A stretch of 64,000 nt of DNA from an uncultured Gemmatimonadota bacterium. Its GTDB lineage: Bacteria > Gemmatimonadota > Gemmatimonadetes > Longimicrobiales > Longimicrobiaceae. The notes under the pieces are model-generated. The model saw nothing but the letters and a program-made list of their open reading frames with translations. It was not told where the DNA came from and did no database searches. The stretch spans positions 1 to 64,000 of the forward strand of contig CADCTW010000089.1 in NCBI GenBank assembly GCA_902805735.1. The letters run 5' to 3'. Shown one piece after another: positions 35,931 through 44,817 of this stretch; positions within the stretch are counted from its first letter, which is position 1; every line of letters starts with the position of its first letter. The translations under genes and the position numbers were made by a program.

Positions 35931-37198
35931 TGAGCTTCTCCGCATCCACACCGCTCCTGAAGAGCGCGCTGATCTCCACCGACGACGCCTTCCGGGGCCG
36001 CGTGCGGGAGATCGTGTGCCCGGACCGGGGGATCGCGCCCCCGCTGGAGATCTCGGTGCCCTTCACCGAGCTGGGCGACGGGCACCTCAAGGCGCTCCGC
36101 GACACGTCGCCCGAGGTGATCTTCCTGGACCTGGGGGCGCACCCCGCCACGGGGATCAACCTGGCGCAGTTCCTGGCCGAGCAGAACCCCAACGCCCGCC
36201 TGGTGGCCGCCGGTCCCGCCCTCTCGGCCGACGTGCTGATGGCGGCCATGCGCGCCGGCGTCGCCGAGTACCTGGTGAAGCCCGTGGGCGCGGACGAGAT
36301 GGTGCACGCCGTGGAGGCCACGCTGCGGCGGATGCGCGGCGCGGTGGCGGAGGGCCCGCAGCAGCCGGGGGAGATCCTGGCCTTCTTCGGCCCCAAGGGC
36401 GGCTCCGGCTCCACCACGCTGGCCACCAACCTGGCGATCCACATCCACCGCCTCACGGGAAAGCGCACCCTGCTGGCGGACCTGGACCTGGAGCTGGGCG
36501 AGGCGGCGCTGCAGCTGGGGGTGGACCCGCGCTTCAACTTCGCGGACATGGTGAGGAACTTTCACCGCATGGACGCGGAGCTGCTGGCCTCCTTCATCGA
36601 GCGCCACCACTCCGGCGTGCACCTCCTCTCCGCGCCGTACCACCCCGAGAAGGCGGAGGTGGTGACGGGGGACCGCATCGCCAAGATCCTCAACTTCCTG
36701 CGGCAGCACTACCAGTACGTGGTGGTCGACACCTCCAACTCGTTCTCGCCGGCCACGCTGGCCACCTTCGAGCAGGCCGACCGCATCTTCCTGGTGACGC
36801 AGGCGGACCTGCAGTCGCTGCGCAACATCAAGCGGTGCGCGCCGCTGCTGGAGCGTACCGTCGGCGCCACGCCGGACAAGGTGCGCGTGGTCCTGAACCG
36901 GTACCGCGCCAACGACGCGATCAAGCCGGAAGACATCGAGAAGACGCTGGGGATGAAGGTGCACTGGACCATCGCCAACGACTACGAGGCGGTGGTGAGG
37001 TCGGTGAACAGCGGCACCCCCATCGTGCTGAACGGCGACTCGCGCTACGCCCACGACGTGCGCGCCATGTCGGCCGAGATCGCCGGGCTGGCCGGGGCCC
37101 CCGCCCCGCTGGGCAACCGCTTCATCCGCGCCGTGGCGGAGCCGCTGCTGCGCGCGATCCGGCGCTCCACTCCGCCCCGCCCCGAGGTGGCCGTATGA
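35927..37198 (+). CDS. cpaE: CpaE/TadZ-type pilus localisation ATPase
   Basis: 423 aa, starting in the ATGATG that overlaps the previous stop. Residues about 10-125 form an atypical receiver domain ([29 protein letters not shown]). A MinD/ParA-like domain follows, with deviant P-loop [20 protein letters not shown]: the signature Lys is kept while the usual GKT Lys is Ser, as in many TadZ proteins. [17 protein letters not shown] and [12 protein letters not shown] complete the fold. It directs pilus assembly to its site. Confidence 0.92.
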   Translation: MMSFSASTPLLKSALISTDDAFRGRVREIVCPDRGIAPPLEISVPFTELGDGHLKALRDTSPEVIFLDLGAHPATGINLAQFLAEQNPNARLVAAGPALSADVLMAAMRAGVAEYLVKPVGADEMVHAVEATLRRMRGAVAEGPQQPGEILAFFGPKGGSGSTTLATNLAIHIHRLTGKRTLLADLDLELGEAALQLGVDPRFNFADMVRNFHRMDAELLASFIERHHSGVHLLSAPYHPEKAEVVTGDRIAKILNFLRQHYQYVVVDTSNSFSPATLATFEQADRIFLVTQADLQSLRNIKRCAPLLERTVGATPDKVRVVLNRYRANDAIKPEDIEKTLGMKVHWTIANDYEAVVRSVNSGTPIVLNGDSRYAHDVRAMSAEIAGLAGAPAPLGNRFIRAVAEPLLRAIRRSTPPRPEVAV

Positions 37199-38574
37199 TC
37201 CAGAGCTGGTTCGCGGGCGCGGTCCCGGCGCAGACGCTGGCCCCGCGCACCCCCGCCCCCTGGGAGCTCGCGTCCACCGCGCTGGAGCCGGCGCCCCCCT
37301 CGCTGCTGCAGGAGACCAAGGCGCGCATCCACCGCAAGCTGCTGGAGCGCCTCAACCTGTCGTCGCTGGACGCGCTGGACCGCGAGCCGGCCGTGGCCGC
37401 CATCCGCGGCGTGGTGCACGAGCTGCTGGCGCAGGAGTCGGTGCCGCTCAACTTCGACGAGCGCGAAGAGCTGGTGCGCCAGGTGCTGGACGAGATCTTC
37501 GGGCTGGGGCCGCTGGAGCCGCTGATGCGCGATCCGGAGATCTCGGACATCCTGGTGAACACGCACGACAGCGTCTACATCGAGCGCCACGGGCGGCTGG
37601 AGGAGACGGACGTCACCTTCCAGGACGACCGCCACCTCCTGCAGGTGATCGACCGCATCGTCTCGGCGGTGGGGCGGCGCATCGACGACTCGTCGCCCAT
37701 GGTGGACGCGCGCCTGGCGGACGGGTCGCGCGTCAACGCCATCATCCCGCCGCTTGCCATCGACGGGCCGCACCTCTCCATCCGCAAGTTCAAGCGGGAC
37801 GCGCTTGCGGGGCAGGACCTGCTGCGCACCAACACCCTCACACGCCCCATGCTGGACCTGCTCACCGCGGTGGTGGGGTCGCGCCTCAACATCCTGATCT
37901 CCGGCGGCACGGGCGCGGGCAAGACGACGATGCTCAACATCCTGTCGTCGTTCATCCCCTCCACCGAGCGCATCGTCACCATCGAAGACTCGGCCGAGCT
38001 CCAGCTCCGCCAGCCGCACGTGGTGCGGCTGGAGACCCGCCCGCAGAACATCGAGGGCTCGGGCGAGATCTCGCAGCGCCACCTGCTGGTCAACGCGCTG
38101 CGCATGCGGCCGGACCGGATCGTGGTGGGCGAGGTGCGCGGCTCCGAGGCCATCGACATGCTGCAGGCCATGAACACGGGCCACGAGGGCTCGCTGGCCA
38201 CGCTGCACGCCAACACGCCGCGCGACGCCCTGGGCCGCCTGGAGACCATGGTGTCCATGGCCAACCTGAACCTCCCCGAAAAGGTGGTGCGGCAGCAGAT
38301 CGTGAGCGCCATCGACGTGGTGATCCAGGTGAGCCGCCTTTCCGACGGCACGCGCAAGGTGATGACCATCGCGGAGGTGGTGGGGATGGAGTCCGACATC
38401 GTCACCATGCAGGACATCTTCGTCTTCGAGCGCAGCGGCGTGGCCTCCAACGGCGCGGTGCTGGGTGAGTTCCGCGCCACGGGGATCCGCCCGCGCTTCG
38501 CGGACCGGCTGGAGGAGCACGGCATCCAGCTCCCCGCCGAGATGTTCGGCCCCGCGCGGCGGGAGGCGTGGTGA
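37195..38574 (+). CDS. cpaF: Tad pilus assembly ATPase CpaF/TadA
   Basis: A 459-aa secretion ATPase overlapping cpaE by ATGA. Walker [18 protein letters not shown] starts near 237; other motifs are the Asp box [15 protein letters not shown], Walker [18 protein letters not shown] and the His box [16 protein letters not shown]. The N-terminal domain contains [20 protein letters not shown], typical of CpaF. It powers assembly and secretion at the cytoplasmic face. All catalytic boxes are intact. Confidence 0.96.
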   Translation: MIQSWFAGAVPAQTLAPRTPAPWELASTALEPAPPSLLQETKARIHRKLLERLNLSSLDALDREPAVAAIRGVVHELLAQESVPLNFDEREELVRQVLDEIFGLGPLEPLMRDPEISDILVNTHDSVYIERHGRLEETDVTFQDDRHLLQVIDRIVSAVGRRIDDSSPMVDARLADGSRVNAIIPPLAIDGPHLSIRKFKRDALAGQDLLRTNTLTRPMLDLLTAVVGSRLNILISGGTGAGKTTMLNILSSFIPSTERIVTIEDSAELQLRQPHVVRLETRPQNIEGSGEISQRHLLVNALRMRPDRIVVGEVRGSEAIDMLQAMNTGHEGSLATLHANTPRDALGRLETMVSMANLNLPEKVVRQQIVSAIDVVIQVSRLSDGTRKVMTIAEVVGMESDIVTMQDIFVFERSGVASNGAVLGEFRATGIRPRFADRLEEHGIQLPAEMFGPARREAW

Positions 38575-39551
38575 GCTCCGCCGCGCCGGTGGTGGTGGCG
38601 GCGCTGACGGCCGCCCTCGGTACCGCCGCCCTGCTGCTGGCGGTGGAGCGGCTGCGCGCGCGGCGCCACCGCGCCATCGTGCTACGCCAGCTCCGCACCA
38701 TCGCGGGCGATCGCGGCACCCCGGCGGCCGCCCCCGGCGAGCCCCTCCTGCGCACGGGCCCCGGCGACGAGTCGTCGTGGATGCAGGCCATCGCCACCCG
38801 CGTGCCGCAGCTCCGCGGCGCCGGGCCCCTCCTGCAGCAGGCGGGGCTTTCGTGGAGCGAGCAGCGCTTCCTGGTCTCGCTGGGCGTGGGGGCGCTCGGG
38901 GGTGCGGCGCTCGGCTTCATGGTGGCGGGGGGCGGGCTTCCGGCGCTGGTGGGTGGCGCGGCGGGAGCGTCCCTTCCCTACCTGCACGTGCGCCGCGTGC
39001 GCACGAAGCGGCTCCATGCCTTCGAGGAGCAGCTCCCGGAGGCCATCGACCTGCTGGGCCGGGCCATCCGCTCCGGGCACCCGCTGACGGCGGGGCTGCG
39101 CATGGTGGCGGAGGAGAGCGCCGAGCCCGTGGCCGGCGAGTTCCGCCGGGTCTTCGAGGAGCAGAAGTTCGGCCTCCCCTTCGCCGAGTCGCTGGCTGGG
39201 CTGGCGGCGCGCGTGCCGCTGGTGGACGTGCGCATCCTGGTGACGGCGGTGATGATCCAGCGCGACGTGGGCGGCAACCTGGCCGAGATCCTGGACAACC
39301 TGTCGCACCTGATCCGCACCCGCTTCACCATCCGCCGCCAGCTCCGCACCTACACGGCGCAGGGGCGGATGAGCGGCATGGTGCTCGGCGCCCTCCCCCT
39401 CGCGGTGGGCGGGATGATCTTCCTGATGAACCCCGAGTACGTCATGACGCTCTTCCGCGAGCCCGTGGGACGGCTGATGGTGTGGAGCGCCGCGGGCCTG
39501 CAGGTGATGGGCTTCCTGTGGATCCGCCGCATCGTGGACATCGAGATGTGA
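38568..39551 (+). CDS. tadB: Tad inner-membrane platform protein TadB
   Basis: 327 aa with tandem GTG candidates at 38568 and 38571; the second gives a GTGA overlap with cpaF and better spacing from GGGAGG. T2SSF domain: [20 protein letters not shown], then [20 protein letters not shown] and the C-terminal [20 protein letters not shown]. Transmembrane segments lie at the N-terminus, about 100-140 and at the end. It forms the membrane platform with TadC. A family B repeat separates it from tadC. Confidence 0.93.
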   Translation: MVSSAAPVVVAALTAALGTAALLLAVERLRARRHRAIVLRQLRTIAGDRGTPAAAPGEPLLRTGPGDESSWMQAIATRVPQLRGAGPLLQQAGLSWSEQRFLVSLGVGALGGAALGFMVAGGGLPALVGGAAGASLPYLHVRRVRTKRLHAFEEQLPEAIDLLGRAIRSGHPLTAGLRMVAEESAEPVAGEFRRVFEEQKFGLPFAESLAGLAARVPLVDVRILVTAVMIQRDVGGNLAEILDNLSHLIRTRFTIRRQLRTYTAQGRMSGMVLGALPLAVGGMIFLMNPEYVMTLFREPVGRLMVWSAAGLQVMGFLWIRRIVDIEM

Positions 39552-39600
39552 GAAGAACTCCCGGGGTCGCGCGAGACGGCGGTGATCGGCCGCGGTGCGA

Positions 39601-39722
39601 GGGGATGAATCCCCCCGCTGGGGACTACGGGAAGCCCGCTGAAGCGGGCTCGGTAGCCGGACCCATGCGAGCCCGCTTCAGCGGGCTTCCCGTAGTTGCA
39701 GCCGGGGGATTCATCCCCCTGG
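39601..39722. repeat. family B palindrome inserted between tadB and tadC
   Basis: GGGAAGCCCGCTGAAGCGGG and its complement GCCCGCTTCAGCGGGCTTCC face each other around ACCCATGCG. The outer arms GGGGATGAATCCCCCCGCTG and GCCGGGGGATTCATCCCCC are also complementary. The same unit recurs at 50640-50760. It fills most of the 364-bp gap (39552-39915), which holds no gene; the tad operon is otherwise overlapping. Confidence 0.9.
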
Positions 39723-39915
39723 CGTTTCAACGCCCGGCGGTGCCGGATGCCCCGCGGGCCGGTGCCACACGCGGCGGGGTTGCGATGCCAAATCACGTTA
39801 CAACCGTCGGTTTGTCCGAGGCACCCGTGAGCCCACGGTCCAGCACCGCCGTCGAGCACCCAGGACTCAGGCCTTTGCACTTCGTTCCCGCAATGCCGCT
39901 CCGGAGACTTTACTC

Positions 39916-40848
39916 ATGGTGATCTACGCCATCGCGGCGCTCGTCGGCCTCTCGGTCGTGCTCATGGTGCTGGTGGTGGCCGAGCTGGCCGCCGCGCGCC
40001 CGCGCCGCGCCGTGATCCGCCAACTGGCGCAGCTCGACCGCGGCGCCGCGGCCTCCGTGGCCGCGGCCGGGCCCGCCATGCGCGAGGCGCAGATCGAGAG
40101 ATTCGGGCAGTGGCTCCGCCGCATCGGTGAGCGGGGGCGCGGCGCCGACACGGGGAGCACCCGGCAGTTGCTGATCGAGGCGGGGTTCCGGGGGCCCGGC
40201 GCGGCGGCCGTGTTCCGCGGGGTGCGCGTCGCGCTTCCCGCGGCGTTGGGAGGGGCGGCGATCGTATTCCTCCCCCTCGTCGGCGTGCCGACGGCGGGGG
40301 CCATGTTCGCGGCGCTCTGGCTGGCGGCGGTGGGGTGGATCGGGCCGGGGTTCTTCGTAGGGCGCCGGGCGCGGTCGCGGCAGCGCGAGCTGCAGCGGGC
40401 GCTTCCCGACGCGCTGGACCTGCTGGTGGTGTGCGTGGAGGCCGGGCTCGGGCTGAACCAGGCGATGATCCGCGTGTCGCAGGAGATCCGCCACGTGAGC
40501 GCGCTGATCGGCGACGAGCTGGGGCTGGTGAACCTGGAGATCCGCGCGGGCGTCCCCCGCCAGGACGCCCTGCGCAACCTGGGGACGCGCACCGGCGTCG
40601 CGGAGCTGCGCTCGCTGGGCGCCATGCTGATCCAGACGGACCGCTTCGGCACCTCCATCGCCCAGGCCATGCGCATCCACGCGGAGACGCTGCGCACCAA
40701 GCGCCGCCAGCGCGCCGAGGAAGCCGCCGCCAAGACCACCGTGAAGCTGGTCTTCCCCCTGGTGCTCTTCATCTTCCCGGCGATGTTCGTGGTGCTGCTG
40801 GGCCCCGCGCTCATCCAGATCGTGCGCGTGCTGGGGAACGAGCAGTGA
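39916..40848 (+). CDS. tadC: Tad inner-membrane platform protein TadC
   Basis: A 310-aa T2SSF-domain protein. RELQRALPDALDLLVVCVEA and GLGLNQAMIRVSQEIRHVS are the TadC signature; the C-terminal TVKLVFPLVLFIFPAMFVVL is the last helix. The N-terminal helix is MVIYAIAALVGLSVVLMVLV. It partners TadB. Being 364 nt from tadB, it may be transcribed from its own promoter or by read-through of the repeat. The stop overlaps the DUF192 gene start (GTGA). Confidence 0.93.
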   Translation: MVIYAIAALVGLSVVLMVLVVAELAAARPRRAVIRQLAQLDRGAAASVAAAGPAMREAQIERFGQWLRRIGERGRGADTGSTRQLLIEAGFRGPGAAAVFRGVRVALPAALGGAAIVFLPLVGVPTAGAMFAALWLAAVGWIGPGFFVGRRARSRQRELQRALPDALDLLVVCVEAGLGLNQAMIRVSQEIRHVSALIGDELGLVNLEIRAGVPRQDALRNLGTRTGVAELRSLGAMLIQTDRFGTSIAQAMRIHAETLRTKRRQRAEEAAAKTTVKLVFPLVLFIFPAMFVVLLGPALIQIVRVLGNEQ

Positions 40849-41195
40849 GGCGCGTGCGGGTGGCCAACGACACGCGCGGAGCCGTGGTGGGCTCGCGCGT
40901 GGCCGTGGCGGACCGCTGGTGGCTCCGGCTGCGCGGCCTCCTCGGCCGCCCCCCGCTGGCCGCCGGCGAGGGCCTCCTCCTGGACCCCTGCCGCGCCGTG
41001 CACATGCTGGGGATGTCGTACCCGCTGGACGTGGCCTTCGTGGACGAGCTGCGCAGGGTCGTCGCGATCTACCCCGGCCTCGCCCCCCGCGCCCGCACCG
41101 GCTTCCACGCCGCCCGCTACGCACTGGAGCTTCCCGTCGGCACGCTGGAGCGCAGCGGGACGTCGGTGGGCGACACCCTGAGCTGGGCGTCGTGA
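40845..41195 (+). CDS. DUF192 family protein
   Basis: 116 aa, GTG start overlapping tadC. RWWLRLRGLLGRPPLAAGEG, then LDPCRAVHMLGMSYPLDVAF and VLELP-type YALELPVGTLERSGTSVGD are the DUF192 pattern (small beta-barrel of unknown role). DUF192 genes often sit at the end of tad operons, so a pilus-related role is possible. There is no signal peptide. The stop overlaps GTG 41192. Confidence 0.88.
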   Translation: MRRVRVANDTRGAVVGSRVAVADRWWLRLRGLLGRPPLAAGEGLLLDPCRAVHMLGMSYPLDVAFVDELRRVVAIYPGLAPRARTGFHAARYALELPVGTLERSGTSVGDTLSWAS

Positions 41196-42616
41196 GCACC
41201 TGCGACACGGCAACGGCGGTCTCACACAGAGACACAGAGGCACAGAGAGAAGCTCACCTCCGTGTCTCTGTGCCTCTGTGTGAGTCCTGCCGTTTTCTGC
41301 TGCTCGTTCTCGCGCTGGTGGCCTGCGCAGGTGCTCCCGCCGCCGCGCAGGCCGTGTGCACCACCAACTCGCGCGCCGAGCCCCCGCACCTGGACGCGTT
41401 CACGGCGCTCTTCCGCCAGAACGGCGTGTCGTTCCATGCGCGCGTGGAGACGGATCCGGCCACCGCCGGCGGGCGGCTCGTGATCGGGAACGGCAACCCG
41501 TACGACGTGGAGCTGACCTACGACGTGGTGGTGGCCGGGAGCGCGGGAACCGAGTCGGCCGAGGGGAAGTGCGTGCGCATCGGGGCGCGGGAGTACGCCG
41601 TGGATACGGACGAGAGCACCGTCTTCCGCTACGCGAAGGGCACTCCCACGGGTGTGCGGGTCCGCAACCTCCGCATGTCCCGCGTGGAGTCGGCCCCAGG
41701 TGCGGCGGGGGGTGGCGCGGGGGCTCCAACGCAGGTCTCGGCCAAGGCCGTGGTCCCGGCGCAGCTCACGCAGTACCGGTGCGGCGAGGGAGGCACGCCG
41801 GCGCAGCGGGCGTGCAGCACCGCGTTCATGGCCGCCGCCGCCCGCGCCGCGGCGGATAGCGGGGAGTTCGCGGGGGTCACGCGCGAGTGCCTGCTGGAGT
41901 ACGCGACGGGGCAGGAAACGGCCGCCCACCTGATCCGCGCCTCCGACGCGCGCGGCGACAGCCTGCGCCTGACCACCCCATCCTGCTACTCGCGCGGCGA
42001 AGCGCGCTGGGGCTACGAGCCACTCGCCGCCGCCTGCCCCCGCGGCGAGTGGACCTCCGCCAACGCCGGCCAGGTGGACTGCGCGGCCCCCGCCGCCCTC
42101 GCCGCGCGCGACTCCGCCCCCGCCGCGCCGCTCCCCGGCGAAGCGGCGCGCCAGGCTCTCGCCTCCGGGCTCCTCCTGCTGGAGCAGGGCAAAGCCGCCG
42201 AAGCCGAAGCCGAGTTCCGCCGCGCCCTCTCCATCGCCCCGGCGGACGCGGCGCTGCACGCGCACCTCGGCGCCGCCCTGTCCCAGCAGCGCCGCTGGTC
42301 CGAGGCCGAGGCCGCCTACCGCGCCGCCGTCTGGCTGGAGCCCGTGAACCCGCGCTTCCGCGAGCTGCTTCGCCAGGTCACCCGCGACGCCGCCGCGAAG
42401 CCCCGCCTCGTCTCCAGCTTCCGCCCGGCGCCCTCTGCTCCCGACGCCGAGCCATCCGTCGCAGTCGACATCCCGCGCCTCGTCGCCCGCATCATCAGCG
42501 GCATCATCATGGTCGTCATGAGCGCCGCGGGTGCGCTGCTCCTCCTGCCTGTGCTCTCCGCTCTCTACCTCGCGCTCGCCTGGGCAGGATCGAGGCTGCT
42601 GCGGCTCAGCGCGTGA
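41192..42616 (+). CDS. exported TPR protein whose N-terminus runs through a family A repeat
   Basis: 474 aa if read from the GTG that overlaps the DUF192 stop. Residues 11-31 would then be encoded by the palindrome at 41221-41284 (HRDTEAQRE...SVPLCESC). The repeat is followed directly by a signal peptide RFLLLVLALVACAGAPAAAQ, so an alternative GTG inside the repeat (SVPLCE) could be the real start. The mature protein has Cys-containing beta-rich parts (CGEGGTPAQRACSTAF). It then has a pair of TPRs at about 315-385 (LLEQGKAAEAEAEFRRALSI) and a C-terminal hydrophobic helix IISGIIMVVMSAAGALLLLP. TadD-like function cannot be excluded but there is no specific match. Confidence 0.65.
   Translation: MSTCDTATAVSHRDTEAQREAHLRVSVPLCESCRFLLLVLALVACAGAPAAAQAVCTTNSRAEPPHLDAFTALFRQNGVSFHARVETDPATAGGRLVIGNGNPYDVELTYDVVVAGSAGTESAEGKCVRIGAREYAVDTDESTVFRYAKGTPTGVRVRNLRMSRVESAPGAAGGGAGAPTQVSAKAVVPAQLTQYRCGEGGTPAQRACSTAFMAAAARAAADSGEFAGVTRECLLEYATGQETAAHLIRASDARGDSLRLTTPSCYSRGEARWGYEPLAAACPRGEWTSANAGQVDCAAPAALAARDSAPAAPLPGEAARQALASGLLLLEQGKAAEAEAEFRRALSIAPADAALHAHLGAALSQQRRWSEAEAAYRAAVWLEPVNPRFRELLRQVTRDAAAKPRLVSSFRPAPSAPDAEPSVAVDIPRLVARIISGIIMVVMSAAGALLLLPVLSALYLALAWAGSRLLRLSA
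41221..41284. repeat. family A palindrome, full copy, within a gene start
   Basis: It starts 25 nt after the DUF192 stop. It is in frame with, and directly fused to, the signal peptide of the TPR protein. Centre AGAAGCTCACCT. Confidence 0.95.
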
Positions 42617-42630
42617 TCTGACGTGCGGTG

Positions 42631-43030
42631 GGCCCTCACCCCCCCGACCCCCCTCTCCCAAACCGCTGGGAGAGGGGGGCGATTTCCATGTACCTGTGGA
42701 GGACTCGTGCGTCGTCGCGCAGGCGGGTCCGTAACGCCAGTATCGATGCGCGGAGCGACGAGCCACAGTCTCCACGCACCGAAAGGGCGGGCGCGATAAA
42801 TCCCGCCCCGACGCACGGATCCGTGGAAATCGCCTCCTCCCTCAGCAGTTTGGGGGAGGAGGTCGGGAGGAGAGGGCCCCTTCGCCGCGCAGACACCGAA
42901 GATGCGCCCCCCCTCTCCCGCGCAGTTTGCGGGGGAGGGGGATGGGGAGAGGCCCCCCTCGTCGCACCACCCCGTGGAAATCGCCCCCCTCTCCCGTTAT
43001 CGGGAGAGGGGGGTCGGGGGGGTGAGGGCC
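42631..43030. repeat. cluster of four family C palindromes
   Basis: Copies at about 42631-42690, 42824-42880, 42896-42960 and 42972-43030 share CCCCCCTCTCCC(loop)GGGAGAGGGGGG with flanking GCGATTTCCA or GTGAGGGCCC. First and last are in opposite orientation. They occupy the 380-bp gap after the TPR gene. The last copy reaches into the DUF885 gene, supplying its final codons (TPPTPLSR). No gene lies inside. Confidence 0.88.
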
Positions 43031-44775
43031 CTTTCAGCGCGCACGAACGCCCGCACGTTGGCCTCCAGCACGGTGAGCGGAATGGAGCCGCTGCCCAGCA
43101 CCACGTCGTGGAAGCGGCGGCGGTCGAAGGCGGGGCCCAGCTCGCGCTCGGCGTACGCGCGCAGCTCGCGGATCTTCATCTCCCCCGTCTTGTACGCCAG
43201 CGCCTGGCCGGGCCACGCGATGTAGCGGTCCACCTCGTTGGTGATGTTGAGGAGGGAGAGGCCCGTGTTGGCGGCCATGTAGTCGATGCCCTGCTGCCGC
43301 GTCCAGCCCTGGTCGTGGATGCCGGTGTCCACCACCAGCCGGCAGGCGCGCCACATCTCGTACGTCAGCCGCCCGAAGTCGCTGTACGGATCGGTATAGA
43401 AGCCCACCTCCTTCCCCAGCCGCTCCGCGTAGAGGGCCCACCCCTCCACGAACGCCGTCACCCAGCCGAAGCGGCGGAAGTTGGGGACGTCGCCCAGCTC
43501 CTGCTGGATCGCGAGCTGGAGGTGGTGCCCCGGAACCGCCTCGTGCAGCGACAGCGCCTCGATCTCGTACGTCGGGCGGTTCGGCAGGTCGTATACGTTG
43601 ACCCAGTAGAACCCCGCGCGCGTCCCGTCGCCCGACGGCTGCGTGTAGTACGCCGTGGTGGTGCGCGGCGCGATGAAGTCGGGCACCGTGCGGATGCCGT
43701 ACGGCATCCGCGGCAGGCGGCCGAACAGCTTGGGGAGCTCGCCGTCCATGCGCTTGAGCACCAGCGCGGTGCGCATCAGCAGCTCGTCCGCGCTCGTGGT
43801 GCGGAAGCGCGGATCCGTGCGCAGGAAGGCGAGGAACTCCGCGAAGGTGCCGCGGAACCCCGTCCCCCTCATCACCGTCTCCATCTCCGCGCGGATGCGG
43901 GCCACCTCGGCCAGGCCGGTGCGGTGCACCTCGGCCGGCGTCACGTCCAGCGTGGTGTAGCTGCGCACGCGCTGCGCGTAATACGCCCGCCCGTTCGGCA
44001 GCGCGGACGCGCCGATGGTGCGCCGCGCGCCGGGAACGTACTCCCGCAGCATGAACTCCATGAACTCGCGGTAGCCGGGAACCACCGACGTGGCGATGGC
44101 CTCGCGCCCCGCTGCCGCCAGCCGCCCCCGCTCCGCCTCCGGCACCCCCGCCGGGAACGCGGCGAAGGGCTTCCACAGCAGGCTCTTCGTGGGATCGTCC
44201 ACCACGTGCGGCCGCAGCGTGGACTCGATCCCCTGCACCGAAACGGACGGCAGCACCATCCCCTGCCGCAGCCCCTGCCGCATCAACTCCGCGTGCTCGC
44301 GCGCGTACTGGCGAAAGGCGCCCAGGCGCGCGATGTACCTCTCGTAGTCCGCCGTGGTGGCGAGGGGGACCCGGTCCGGCAGTTCCGGGAAGTAGGTGTG
44401 GAACCCTTCGCGGTTGGTGATCGGGATGAGGTGCGCGTGGAGCTCGCTCTCCTCCACGTCGATGCGCTTCTCGCGCTCGAACAGGTCGTAGTTGATCCGC
44501 TCCGCCGCATCCAGCGAGTCGCGCGGGATGGTCCGCAGCCGCGCCAGCCACGCCCGGTTCTCCCCCGCCCTCCGCTCCTGCTCGGCCACCCCCACCCGCG
44601 GCAGCCGGTCGTTGTACCGCGCATCCCCCACCTGCGTGGCCAGCAGCGGATCTTCCCTGAGCCGCCACTCCCACTCCTCCGCGAACAGCGCGCGCATCCG
44701 CTCCCCCGCCCCCTGCGCGGCAGCGGGCACGGAGAACGGCACGACGAACAGGGCGATCAGTACGGCTCTACGCAT
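42997..44775 (-). CDS. DUF885 family protein, predicted zinc peptidase, exported
   Basis: 592 aa. Signal peptide MRRAVLIALFVVPFSVPAAA. Mature hallmarks are YWVNVYDLPNRPTYEIEALS, the zinc motif LHEAVPGHHLQLA (HExxxGHH) and, 30 residues on, AFVEGWALYAERLG with the third ligand Glu. These define DUF885, related to M1/M3-like gluzincin folds and likely a periplasmic peptidase (inference). The last residues ALTPPTPLSR come from a family C repeat, so the original stop was probably lost. Upstream is a one-armed family A repeat. Confidence 0.9.
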   Translation of the reverse strand: MRRAVLIALFVVPFSVPAAAQGAGERMRALFAEEWEWRLREDPLLATQVGDARYNDRLPRVGVAEQERRAGENRAWLARLRTIPRDSLDAAERINYDLFEREKRIDVEESELHAHLIPITNREGFHTYFPELPDRVPLATTADYERYIARLGAFRQYAREHAELMRQGLRQGMVLPSVSVQGIESTLRPHVVDDPTKSLLWKPFAAFPAGVPEAERGRLAAAGREAIATSVVPGYREFMEFMLREYVPGARRTIGASALPNGRAYYAQRVRSYTTLDVTPAEVHRTGLAEVARIRAEMETVMRGTGFRGTFAEFLAFLRTDPRFRTTSADELLMRTALVLKRMDGELPKLFGRLPRMPYGIRTVPDFIAPRTTTAYYTQPSGDGTRAGFYWVNVYDLPNRPTYEIEALSLHEAVPGHHLQLAIQQELGDVPNFRRFGWVTAFVEGWALYAERLGKEVGFYTDPYSDFGRLTYEMWRACRLVVDTGIHDQGWTRQQGIDYMAANTGLSLLNITNEVDRYIAWPGQALAYKTGEMKIRELRAYAERELGPAFDRRRFHDVVLGSGSIPLTVLEANVRAFVRAERALTPPTPLSR

Positions 44776-44780
44776 GTTCC

Positions 44781-44809
44781 CTCTCTGTGTCTCTGTGCCT
44801 CTGTGTGAG
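44781..44809. repeat. family A repeat, right arm only
   Basis: CTCTCTGTGTCTCTGTGCCT followed by CTGTGTGAG, 8 nt downstream of the guaA stop (44818, minus strand) and 5 nt upstream of the DUF885 start. No left arm. Confidence 0.85.
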
Positions 44810-44817
44810 CCCCGCCG

